The translations under genes and the position numbers were made by a program. The notes under the pieces are model-generated. The model was not told the DNA's origin, made no database searches, and worked only from the letters and a program-made list of their open reading frames with translations. 64,000 nt of DNA from Sipunculus nudus (taxonomy: Eukaryota; Annelida; Sipuncula; Golfingiida; Sipunculidae). Every line of letters begins with the position of its first letter. The first letter of the stretch is position 1. This document shows positions 1 through 10,527 of this stretch, in pieces. The stretch is taken from assembly GCA_026874595.1 (NCBI GenBank), contig CM049312.1, positions 63,704,929 to 63,768,928 of the forward strand, in the 5' to 3' direction.

Positions 1-529
1 CAACGAATTTTATTGACAGTAAGGCCCAGGAAATTGACCGTGTCAGTGAACGGAATTGGTTCCTCAGCCAAATTCATTTTTGGAGCCTAGCTGGCTTTGA
101 TATTCATTAGTACCATACTATTCCGGTCAAGAAACTTCACTAACAGTGAGCCGTTCGACGACGTACAACTTCCTCCATAAGAAGTGATCGCAGTGTTGTC
201 TGATGTGGTCGAAGATCTGAGCTCGGAGCCGTGTTTATGACGGGTTTTAATATACTATTTCACCTATCCCCACAATCGACAAGTTCTACAAATAGTTAGA
301 GCTTCCACTTCCATCCTTTCCAGCCAATTTGTCTGTCGGTAGAATATGCTCTCTTTAACCTAGAGAGCTACGCCACAAGCCAACTTCCCTGTTGGCCTCC
401 CCTGTGCAACAGTTCAAAGCCAGTGAAGGTCATATTTTTTGTTAATTTAGTCCTCCAACCATACAAGCCGTTCACGTTCCCACGGCATAGGTGGAGCTTA
501 AACATGCATAGGTTACGCCGAATGAAAAC
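1..529. other. Non-coding, no gene recognised
   Basis: No open frame of useful length and no recognised repeat were seen. The stretch precedes the LINE-derived segment that is duplicated at 34.1-36.0 kb; clear similarity to that second copy starts only at about position 530. Confidence 0.5.
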
Positions 530-559
530 TTGGAGGACCGTCCCCCTGTTTTGCTCTCT

Positions 560-1366
560 CGTTTATCTGTTTCGAGCCCGCCTCGGTTTGACGGTAGGTT
601 CTGGCGGGCAACTTTGAAGGTTATACATCCTTGTGACTCGCCCTACGGTTGCCAATGCCGTTTGTGCACGTCGGCTTTCGCTTGTCTGTTGCCCTCCAAC
701 AGTCTTTGTTTAGTGGCCTTCCTGGCCGCAATGCCTGCACTTGTTGACTTTGTCACATGTCCTAGCCTTATGCAATGCTTGGGCTGTGTGGCTTTTCAAT
801 AGGCCTCGCAGCGTATGAGCTCGCTCTCATACTTAAACCCGTTTTCGAGCGTTTTTGTGGCGCACTCGGATTTTTGAAAGTGCACCAGCATTTTCTCACC
901 GGTTTCCTTTCGTGCTTGAGGCGTACGACCTCCTAAGTCTTTTGACCCTGTTCTGTGAGCTCCAACATTATCACGTCCATGGAGATATGTGGACTCACGC
1001 CCTTAGCCACCACTGATATGGACAGGTTCTTAGATGTCTTGGTCAGCTTGCTGACCCTCTCAAGCTCTACTACACCTTCTGCCCGGTCTTGACCAGCGGT
1101 CTACAATCGAGCCTCACCGACACCGTTTCAACTTGGAGTGTCACAACCAACCCTCCCTCATCATAATTGATTTTACAGGGCGCGGTGCTCGTGCACTCCG
1201 TCACCCACCTGTTCAACCGCCTACTGTTTTGCCTAACGGCTACTAGCAGGCAGCGTACCCAATATTTCAGGGCTCCAGCTTCTGGATACCTAACCGTTCG
1301 GGCGAGCCTTCCCGTGACCCCCGAACCTGTCACCACCTCAATCGGTTGGTGTCCTGTTTGCCCCAT
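560..1366 (-). mobile_element. LINE ORF1-like (zinc-knuckle) remnant, decayed
   Basis: Read on the minus strand near 600-760, the translation contains 'TSAGIAARKATKQRLLEGNR'. It aligns with the better-preserved 'SASAGIAARGTTMLKIIEGQ' of the copy at 34165-34560, which also keeps a Cys/His knuckle-like stretch. Stops and frame changes interrupt it. The likely identity is the nucleic-acid-binding ORF1 of a non-LTR retrotransposon. The family assignment is inferred from the knuckle and the neighbouring reverse-transcriptase debris, not from a database match. Confidence 0.4.
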
Positions 1367-2959
1367 GTACGTGCAGGTGAGCTGGGAATCATATTAATCC
1401 TCTCTCTTTGATTAACTCGGGCAACCCGATCTCAGTTTTAGGAATCCCCGACCATTCAGGCAATTCCTCGCGTTCTGATCTTTAGCCTTCGCTTGATTGG
1501 TTCCCGACCGTTCGGGCGAGCCTCCGGTCTCCTCTCTGCTACTTTTTCCCGTCGCAACCGTATCCGACTGGCTTCCCGATCGCTCCATGTCCGAACAGCA
1601 AGCTGTGTGATAGGTTGGTGCTCTGAGCCATATGAATCCCCGGGGAAACCAATGTATTGAGACCCCGGCCATTAGGGCGTCTTTCCTTAGACTGGTCCTG
1701 ACTACCCCGGGGTTCTCACTACGCAGTTGAGTCGTCGAACAGCTCAAAGCAAGCCTCGCCGGTCGCCGGCGTAAACTCTGTCTTGTCTCTCAGCCCTCTC
1801 GGGCGAGGTTTACCGACTCACTCAACCTCTCTCGCCCTCGGCGGTCTCATGAATCCCTCCAGTGCCTCGGCGCGCCTCCACCCGCCTGGGCAGCCGGGCT
1901 TAATTCGGGTTCCAATGGAGCCGGCCCCCGACCGCGCTCCCGCTAGTCGCCTATACGAGTTCACATTCCTTTCGAAACCTCCCGATGGTACTTGTGACTA
2001 AGCCGACGATCATATCCAAGGAATCAGGCCCGTGTCTCGCCTCCTGTGGTAGACCCCCAGTAATTTGGGCCCGCCCCTTTGCCATTCTCTCTCAGCCTAT
2101 GCTAGCTCTAACAGCCTAGAAAGTGCCTCCACCATCTTGTTAGCGTTCCCTTGCTTACTTTGCCTTATTTTACCCCCGTGCGACCTATACGTTTTGGTTT
2201 ATCCGATACTTTTGATTACTCCCTTGCGGTCTGTAATGATCGGTCTCACTTATGGTCCATGTTTTAATTAATTTTCTTCCCGTTCGGGCTATAAAATTAC
2301 TTCACCAGTATTATCTGACTATAATTCCTTCAAAGGCAATTATATGTCATCTGTTCTTTGTCTTCGAGACTCTCTTCGGATGCTATGCAGTCCAGTCCAG
2401 GCGTGGATATTTTAGCCGGGTAAAGATCGTTGCAAATGTGATCGTGAGTTCTGTGCCGACAGCGGGCTCTAAAGCCGACAGCGGGCACAGTTTTTGGTGT
2501 CATACTAGCCTAGACCCTGAGCGAGATTCAGCAATTTTTTATTCACAGTTTAATCTTACCGACCCCAATGAATCGTCTGAGAAAATAAAGATATACTTCA
2601 CCTCACCTAAGCTAAACTTGGACTTGGGTCTAAACCCTAACTAACTTGAACCTGTAAAGAGAAGTGAAAAATAGTCCTGAAAAGGACACCGGTCCACCGC
2701 AGTGTGTTAACCTGTCTGTGGAAACCGGTGCTAATTTGTTGGAGTCCGCTGACTTGGCGTCTCGGCGTCTGACTCTTGACTAATTAGTTGGTCGAGACTG
2801 CTTTCTGACACATCCGTACTATACGGTTGTAAGGAGAGAAAAGATAATGATCTCCGTCTGTATGTCTTCAGACAGGAGATCAGACAGTGAAGCTTTTGTT
2901 AGATCATATAGTGCTTGATGTGTAAGTAGAGTAACTTGCTAATTTATTCTATGTGGTGC

Positions 2960-3131
2960 GGGGTGCCAGTATAGCTCCTGCAGCACAGGTGCAATGTGTA
3001 CTAGACTTTTCCTACCAGTTACAAGTCGATCTGGTGTGCGGTGCATTCGCTGAAGGCGTTCAAGTAGATTATATCGGAGACCGCACAGATGGCTGTTGCA
3101 GCAGTCTAAGCGAGATTTAATAAAAGCATGG
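2960..3131 (-). mobile_element. CR1/Jockey-like reverse transcriptase C-terminal fragment
   Basis: The minus-strand translation reads HAFIKSRLDCCNSHLCGL, then a RLVTGRKSLVHIAPVLQEL stretch. This is the characteristic end of non-LTR reverse transcriptases of the CR1/Jockey group (pattern: hxxSRLDYCNSLLxGLP, then RLVTxxxxxxHIxPxLxxLHWLP). It corresponds to 35740-35910 in the second R segment. Only this short piece is readable and no intact ORF remains. Confidence 0.65.
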
Positions 3132-3150
3132 ACAGGGAAATTTGTAAAGT

Positions 3151-4200
3151 CCTCAGTGAGGTACTTCCTAATTGGGTGAATTCCTACCCCAATGAAATTG
3201 GGACCTTGAATAACGTTTTGTCATTAATCCTCCTGGGTTGAACTCTCCATTTCATAAAGCGAGAAACATGTTTTTCTCTTCTACTGACAACGCGCGTGGG
3301 TGAGATTGCCCGACATGCTCAAATCCCTCACTGAAAGCAAGCGTTATTCATATAAACAATAGTCTGAGGTTGAGTGACCACGATGCATGCTTTCCGGTCA
3401 TTTTCGAAGGCAATTGCTCGGTCTAAGCTCAGTGCAAGTCAGTAAAAGCGGGAAAAATCACGCAAAATTATGTGTACATTAAAAGGTATTTATTCTCATA
3501 TCGCCTATTTCACTGCGGGGATAATAACCTTTAAAATGATGTATGGCACAGTGTTGTACATAACGCGGTTTTAGAGAACATTGCGAACAAACGTGAACCG
3601 AAATCCTTTTATAAGTATTAGATGTTTCTATAGTTGGGACAATTAAAAGTGTTTGTGGATCCGATGCCGTGATATTTAATAAATAATTCATACTTAGAAT
3701 TATTCTAAGAATGAATCCCATGTATGTCTTTTGCATCTTGTATACGTTTGTTGTCAGTAAATGTTAGTTGTGGGACTCATTTTTAAAATTCATGATGTAT
3801 ATCTTTACCAGTAAAAAGTACCCCGCTAGTCCTGAAAAACTTAATTATATATCGCCAATTCAGCTTTTTCTAAATATAAAGCAACGCCCGTGTGTGAAGA
3901 CTCTTTTCTTTCCGTTCAGAGCCCATGGATGCCCAATTTTGGGCCCGCACCTGCCGATTCAGGGTGACGTTCTTCTGGATCGAGTACATCTGAAGTTGCT
4001 GACATAATTTAAACTTATTATTATTGTTTTAATTGGGAAACAATTAGGAAACATACAGGTACTTCACACGTGTGTATTCCTTGATATATCAGCGGAGATG
4101 TTTGGGGTCGGTGAAAGGATCAGATGTAAATTTGAACTTAGTTAATTCAGAATGCAATAGATGATGCCGATTTTTTTTACTTAGCAGGTAAACGGGCAGT
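3151..4200. other. Upstream flank of A1, duplicated in other units
   Basis: No gene. From about 3450 the sequence matches the region upstream of other A copies, for example 17850-18440 and 47450-48065; shared stretches surround 'ccccgctagtcc' and 'cttcacatgagtgtatatac'. It is part of the duplicated unit. Confidence 0.5.
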
Positions 4201-4225
4201 TAATGTAAATTGCAGCGTGACATAA
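4201..4225 (+). promoter_or_regulatory. Conserved block upstream of A-type exon 1 (A1)
   Basis: The core 'gcagcgtgacataa' preceded by 'taatgtaaatt' recurs 125-150 bp before the start codon of every A copy that still has exon 1: A1 here, A2 at 18440-18463, A3 at 28315-28339, and A5 at 48065-48090 with two changes. Conservation in both live and dead copies may only reflect recent duplication. Promoter or 5' UTR are both possible. Confidence 0.35.
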
Positions 4226-4371
4226 CACAATAAATAACTTTAACACGCTTTGGAATGTATTAAATCTTTACACGATTTGGTACACGTATTTAGAACAAAG
4301 TTAACTTTCATGTGAAAGTTTTAATACCTAAAATTTAGTCTTGTAGGTTCTCATGGTAAAAAGTATTGATA

Positions 4372-6986
4372 ATGGGAACGGATCTGGATCTGGATGCTGC
4401 AGTGAAGACCAATTTTACTTCAATACAGGATCACGGGAATGAAGTTCATGGTCGCGGTAAGACGTTGCATCGTGTACCCTGGTGGCGAAGGAAGCTTGCG
4501 GCGTTGTATCTTGTTAGGATCATGCAGGTAAGCTTATACAACATGGAAGACACTCAAGTGTTACGTTTTGATGGTAATCAGTGAATGAGTCAGAAATACA
4601 GATATATATCTTTATATATATCAATATATATCTTTATGTTTTATTTACAACAAAAGTATACTTGCTGGGATTAAATCTGATTTTACAATGCTTCGCTATA
4701 GTAGCCCTCGTCTTGTTTTACATTTTTGTGGTAACCAATCTAATAAGGATATTTTGTTTTCTTATTGGTTGCCTTTAATAATACAATGAAGTACATAAAA
4801 AATACTTTTGAGGAAGATAAATATCAAAGTTATTGCTTATATTTTATATTAGACTTCATTAAATTGTTACACTATAACATCTTGCTCCTACAATTTTGAC
4901 AGTAGTGACTGTGCATTTCTCTTTGAAGTGGGCAATGAAATAGCCCATGTATTTAGTACCATTGAAAGCTAAAATAAGACCAAAATATAGCACTTTGTAT
5001 TACAATTCACTATGAAACTGAAATCCATCAGCATCTTCTACATGCAAAACTAAACAGACTCAATACTAGCAGAAGAAAAAAAGAGAAAGACAAAAAAACA
5101 GAGGTACAAGCCTGCATGAGTTAAAATAAATAGACTTTAAAATTATCATTTATAAGAATAACTGCCGTGTAAAACAAAACGGTACTCATAAAAAGGCCTC
5201 ATAGATTTTTCAAAGTAATTTTTGGGGAATTGCGCAAATTGTATCACGTGTAACAGTGTTTGATATTTGTTTAAAGGGCGTTATGAGTTCCGTCACTGGG
5301 CCAACACTACTCGACATGATAGAATATCTCGGGACGGAAATGACGTCATTGTCTTTGGTGATTTCACTGGGAGTGGCAGGAATAAGCGTCGGGAATATTT
5401 TGTGTGGTCTGTTCTCCAGACGAATTCAACCAGAGCTGTACCTTGCTCTGAACATGTGTAGTTGGCGGTTTCATGGCTGTGAGTCCTTGGGGGAGGAGCC
5501 TATTATATTACGGCGTGTTTTACATGCTGCAGTTTATCGCTATTGGGTTCTTTGGACCGAGTAAGTATATCCCAATCAACATGCTTCGACTCTGCTATAA
5601 ACCCAATCTCAGAGAACGTTCGAAGAATGAATCCACACCAAAGTCAGATTTAAATTTGCGTCCCTTAAGGACTGATATAACGTTTCCAATATTTTCCCAT
5701 TTCCAAGTTTTATTATTTCATGTTTCAACTTACAGTGCACGATCGGTTTCAAAAGGTAATGGACAACTGATGCCTTCACATCAAAAGGCAATATTATGGT
5801 CCTCATAGCTTTATATGAGATATTTTCTTTGTGGTTATTATAAGAGCAGACTTAGAATATACCAAGTTGACTAACCAACAAACGTCTTCAATGAGTAATA
5901 ATAATAATAATAATAATAATGAGAATAATAATAAAAATTATAATTATTATTATAAGAAATCTTTAATTATAATTTATTATACAGCTGCCTGTGCATATCC
6001 CCTGCACCTTCCCCGGAACGACAAGCGGAAGAACCCTGCGGAACAGGCGGTTCATGCGGCCTGGTCGGTTGGTGCGTTCATAGGTCCCCTCATAGCAGGG
6101 GGTTTCCTATCGCCTAAGATCGTACACGATGGTTCAAACATAACAGAAGTTTACAACAATGCGTCAATCAAAACCACGGTATCATATGAAATAACTCCAG
6201 GCAGCAACTTATCTGGCTTTGACACAAATACCACTAAAAGGCAAATGGTACCGTTTGCTTTCCTGACCTGTGTTGGCCTGGCTATACTTTCAACCGTACC
6301 TATTTGGATCGTTTTTGTGGTTGGACCTAGAACTGAAAGTCAAAAGGAAGAAAAAAGACAATATGGCGAGAAACTGTTGATCAACCTAAAAGCTTTAAGG
6401 TAGTCTTTGTGTGCATATGGTATGGACTGTATTTGTGCACTGAATTCATACCGGCGGTTTATATTGCAGCTTTTGTTGTAAAGCACTTGGAATGGGACAA
6501 AGTTAAGGGTGCTTTGGTAACGTCTACCATGTATGGAGCACATGGTCTTGGCAGAATAGTAAATGTGTTAGTGTCTGCCGTACTTACTCCAACAAAGATG
6601 GTGACCAGCAGCATGGGTCTTACTCTTTTAGCTTATATCATTCTTGTGTTCCTACATACTGTTCACCCGGCTTTTGTATGGCTCAGTATGGCTCTAGCAG
6701 GTTCGATGATGTCCGGATTTTACGCTTCAGGCATAGTATTTTTATCAGGGCACATACATGTCAGAGACCCGGAAGTATCTTTTATTACGTTTGGAACAGC
6801 TGCTAACTTTTTTACCGCTTATATGATTAAGACTTACAGTCTCCTGTGGGTCCTTTATAACATGCTCGGGGCGGTGGTTGCGGCAGTTATGGTTTTTTTT
6901 TGTTGTGGGTAGTCTTGCGCAGGTACAGACCTAAACTTTACTATGTAGATGTAAATATCGAACCCGAGTCTAATCCAATCAATTAA
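4372..6986 (+). pseudogene. A1: MFSD4/NaGLT1-like transporter pseudogene (three exons)
   Basis: Exons are 4372-4527, 5277-5560 and 5985-6986 with GT-AG introns of 749 and 424 bp. Exon 1 is intact (starts MGTDLDLDAAVK, ends VRIMQ before gtaagc). Exon 2 begins GVMSSVTGPTLLDM, the family signature in TM1. Compared with intact A3, exon 2 lacks 2 bp after NMC (about 5459), exon 3 lacks 1 bp in the TM6-TM7 loop (about 6383), 15 nt are lost in frame in TM11 (near 6800), and a third frameshift lies in a T run near 6893 just before the C-terminus. The pieces otherwise align to A3 end to end, so this is a young pseudogene of a 12-TM sugar-type transporter. The loop holding NIT, NAS, NLS and NTT N-glycosylation sequons is still readable. 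Confidence 0.85.
5896..5930 (+). repeat. (TAA)n microsatellite in A1 intron 2
   Basis: About eight perfect TAA units followed by imperfect ones, lying 55-90 bp before the exon 3 acceptor. Shorter AT-rich arrays sit at the same place in A3 and A4, so the array is an old feature of intron 2. Confidence 0.85.
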
Positions 6987-7750
6987 TGGTTCTACATCAT
7001 TATGCGTTGGAGAATAAATTGGAACTGACATGTGAGATGGTCAAGAAAAATTTGAACGTGAATACATTGTTAAGTTAATTGTGCATGTTGACATGAAATA
7101 TATTTGAAAAGACTTATGTACTCCCAGAAAGCTTATATGTAAACTCTATTTGTATGTGCCAATATTGTTTGTCAATATTCCATTGTCTTTAATTCGTATT
7201 TCAATGGGACCAAGGGGAAGTAAAATGCATGTCAATAACTAGTTTGGTTATTTAACTGAAACATAAAAACAAGTTTTTCTTCTCTTCATATCTTGTGTAA
7301 CTTGAAAACACTACATGTATTAATGATTTTAACTGGAAACATTTATCAGTATAGATCAATATTTCATAAAGAGATGGAAATCCAGGTGTAAGAAAGCAAG
7401 AAATGCACTCATTAAAACAAGGAGAGTTGGGATTTGCAACATATATGAGCTAAAGGTTATAATGGGGAAATTTTTTAGTTATGTTATATCAGCTTTACTT
7501 TATGAGGTTGAAACATCCATGCAGATTGCGATTAAACGCATTTATACACAACTGCGTAAGAGTTATATGGCCTCACTAAATATCAAACGAAAAATATATA
7601 TGATGAAAAACTAGGACAAGACAAACAAGAGTAAAGATATAAGCAATTTCAACGGGCATGGATATTACATATATTGTTCATCGCCCTGACTTCGACAGAT
7701 AACATTTGAAAGGCGAGAGGGAAAATAATGGCAATCTGGGGAAGAATGCC

Positions 7751-7809
<59 letters not shown>

Positions 7810-8297
7810 AACTATGAATGCTTTCTTGAAGGATGGCTGTGTGGAATAAAACAGGAAGCAGAGGTGCGTCGAGATGCGGCCAAGGAATTATCCAAGGGGG
7901 ATAAGTGTAGGTTAAACCTATAAAATGTCCCCTACGCGAGATGGGATTGAGTCCAAGTAATTGAAAACATATTTTAGTTCTTCACTATAATCCGCACTTT
8001 CATTGTAAGACAAACAAAGAAGAAGATACGAAATCATTGATTTATATATTTTAAATCATTTTTAAGTGTAACTCATATAAAAGCAACGGCCGTTGTCCTG
8101 TGATTACTCGGGAAGAAAGATGCATCATGTTTGCTGTAAACTAAAGATTAAAATGCTTGGTTATGACAAATATATATCTCTACGAAATTGCAATGTCAGA
8201 ATTCAAAGAAGGACACTTCAAATATAGAATGTAATTAAGCCCTGTGGGAAGCAAGCATTATTGGTTTCACTGGATTTTCTATGTGTGTGTCTCCAAT
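6987..8297. other. 3' flank of A1, duplicated in other units
   Basis: No gene. It matches the 3' flanks of A3 (30916-32145), A4 (38878-40520) and A5 (57926-59100), including the (GA)n tract. A1 has lost the AATAAA seen after A3: here the matching site reads 'gtaaaatgcatg'. Confidence 0.6.
7755..7807 (+). repeat. (GA)n microsatellite
   Basis: About 26 near-perfect AG units. Homologous tracts occur at the same distance behind A4 (40209-40263) and A5 (58707-58745). Behind A3 only a degraded purine stretch is left near 31640-31672. Confidence 0.95.
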
Positions 8298-8925
8298 ATA
8301 TAAAAATGATAATAATATATAGTATTTATATAGCGCCAATTCTCCGATGGTCGGACTCGCAGCACAATTCAAACAGAGATACACATACCGACATACAATT
8401 TCATGGAAATCTACTCCCTGTGCCTGACCTAGAAAATGCATATTAATTACCAAAAAGCCGAAAGAGATACGTTTTTAAATTAGTTTTAAATGATACAGTA
8501 GTTGGAAATTTTCTAAGTGTAATGGGAAATGAATTCCAAACTTTTGGGGCAATAAAACGGAAGGAACGTTCACCGATTTTACATTGCAGTTTGGTACTTC
8601 AAGAAGATTTCCGCCAGCCCAGCGCAACGTACGCAAAAGCCGATAAGTTATTCTTTTTTTTAGTCAAATATGATGGAAGTGAGTCATCAAAACGGCGGTA
8701 TACAAAATCAGCAATTTTGTATTGTATGCGGTACTTGACGGGAAGCCAATGTAGCTGTTTGAGCAGCGAGGTGACGTGGCCGGTTTTACGCTTCTTAAGA
8801 ATGAGACGCGCAGCATTATTCTGGACCATCTGTAGCCGCGAGACTTGCTCTGCAGGTAACCCAGTAAGAACTGAATTGAAGTAATCCAGACGAGATATTA
8901 CTGTGGCGCAATTGAGCCGACAGCA
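8298..8925 (-). mobile_element. CR1-like LINE, 5'-truncated 3' end
   Basis: The minus-strand translation gives ISRLDYFNSVLTGLPAEQV, then QNNAARLILKKRK, KQLHWLPVKYRIQYKIA and a KIGERSFRFIAPKVWNSFP stretch. This is the C-terminal end of a CR1/Jockey-type reverse transcriptase, readable almost without a break. The 3' UTR ends in 'ggcgctatataaatact' plus an AT-rich tail at the low-coordinate side. The flanks are continuous with each other in the A3 3' flank at about 32145, which lacks the element, so this is an insertion specific to unit 1 or lost elsewhere. Confidence 0.8.
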
Positions 8926-9874
8926 CGCATTAATTGAGAGGAAACGGCATCACAGGTGTTATTGAAATTTGACATTTGTCTCAGGAAAGTAAAATACCCC
9001 AATTGACTAATAGCACATTCCCCAATAGCACATTTGTTCTCACTTGGACGTAGCATGTGGCGGTATCGCTAACGTTGGAGTGCGAGTCCTCACGTGACAG
9101 AGGAAAATAAACCGTGAAATATGCCAGTAAATCAACATGCATCATGGTGGTTATTGATTGTGCTTATAGTCGAGTGCAGCAGTATCACAATGTCCAACGG
9201 TGTTGTTCTAAGATATTTTTTTAATATAGAAAACCCAGACATAATACAGATTAATTAACATTCCCGGACGACACCTTTCACCAATCTGTTCCTAGCAGAG
9301 TTTGCTCCCTATTATCGGCCTTTTAAAAAGTATTTATATTTATTAGAAAACGTTGATTTACTGAAGTTGAATCTGAAAGTTAGGAATCATAAATTGTTTT
9401 TAATAATTAATACAGGTGAGACTTTTTCGTTTTGCTGCAACACAGCATGATATTCCTACCCTCCTTACACCGAAAGAAACATGCAATTGTTTGCAGACAA
9501 TTTAATGCCTTATTGATTATTAAAGTACCTGATGGCTGCATTTTTATATTTTACTATTTCCGTTTATAATCCATTTAACTAGTTTCCTAATATTACATTC
9601 CATTTTAACCCATTTCAGGTTTCTTCTCTTGAACATAGAGCAAAACAAAACCCAGCAAAAATAATACCAAATCCTTAACAATACATTATTTTCCCGCTAA
9701 CACAGTCACTGCGGGTTCAATTGTACATGTTAGGTTTGTTTGCTTTTTAAACAGAAATATTACGTTAACAAAATCCCATCCGGGATGGCGACAGTGTTAG
9801 TATTTTAACGAATAATATACCATATTGTGTTTATTATGTGACTTATTTAAAATCAGAGGCATATATACGTTTTC
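8926..9874. other. A-to-B intergenic flank
   Basis: No gene. Parts match 20050-20617 and 59020-60620, for example the passage around 'tttgctgcaacac' and 'gcagacaatttaatgcc'. It is part of the duplicated unit. Confidence 0.5.
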
Positions 9875-10278
9875 TTTTCCTACAAAGCATTCATCGGTCT
9901 AGCCTCATTATATATATGTGATCTTCTTGTTCATTATATGCCATTAAGATCCCTGCGTTCTTCGAAGAAAAGGCTTGTTGGCAACATTTAAGGCTAGCAT
10001 TGTTACATACGGGACGAAATGTTTCAGGATAGTTGCTCCGGCTCTGTGGAACGGTTTAACAGAAATCGTGAAACATGCCGATTATTTAGTACTTTTAGAT
10101 CGCGTGTAAAAACGCATTTATTTGTATCATACTATATTGAATCTCAATTCACGATTTTTTGTCATTCTTACTTTTCATACTTTTACGTTTACTATAGCTT
10201 ATATGCTTTTAATTGTATAGAGCTTTAGCAAAGGATTTTATCTTGGATTAAGCGGTATATAAATATTATCAATTATAA

Positions 10279-10328
<50 letters not shown>

Positions 10329-10350
10329 TTGATAATAATAATAATGATAA
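9875..10350 (+). mobile_element. CR1-like LINE 3' end with (TAA)n tail, unit 1 copy
   Basis: The plus-strand translation starts YKAFIGLASLYICDLLVHYM and continues with LRSSKKRLVGN, pieces of ALWNGLTEIVKHAD and a RSRVKTHLFVSYY-like end, in more than one frame. This is the C-terminus of a CR1-like reverse transcriptase. The 3' end 'ttaagcggtatataaatatt' runs into a (TAA)n tail. The same insertion, at the same flank, is found in unit 2 (20618-20940), while the matching place before B5 (about 60620) has no insertion. Confidence 0.75.
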
Positions 10351-10527
10351 TTTATTTTCAGAGTCAATCACCTTTGATAACATGGAAATATTGGGTATTC
10401 AAAGCAGATAGAAAAATACATTTTCGATAAAATGAATCAATCGTGGATTGTTATTCGCTGAGAAATATATCGTTTATAAAAAATTTACTCTAATAAGCAA
10501 AATTTATAAACAATGTAGGGATTATTC

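Larger units (their letters stand above)
530..3150. repeat. R segment, copy 1 (duplicated LINE-derived block)
   Basis: This block resembles 34130-35960. Shared landmarks include 'tctgagccatatgaatcccc' near 1623 and 35082, the passage around 'ggtctcacttatggtc' near 2240 (35440 in the other copy), and the reverse-transcriptase tail at 2960-3131. It is more GC-rich than the transporter flanks. Both copies lie upstream of an A-type transporter copy, so the block was probably carried along when the transporter unit was duplicated. The open frames inside are mostly shadows; the readable coding content is minus-strand LINE debris. Confidence 0.6.

Noticed and set aside
1412-1747. 111-codon minus-strand frame in R copy 1
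   Set aside because: No recognisable domain, low complexity, not conserved as a frame in R copy 2.
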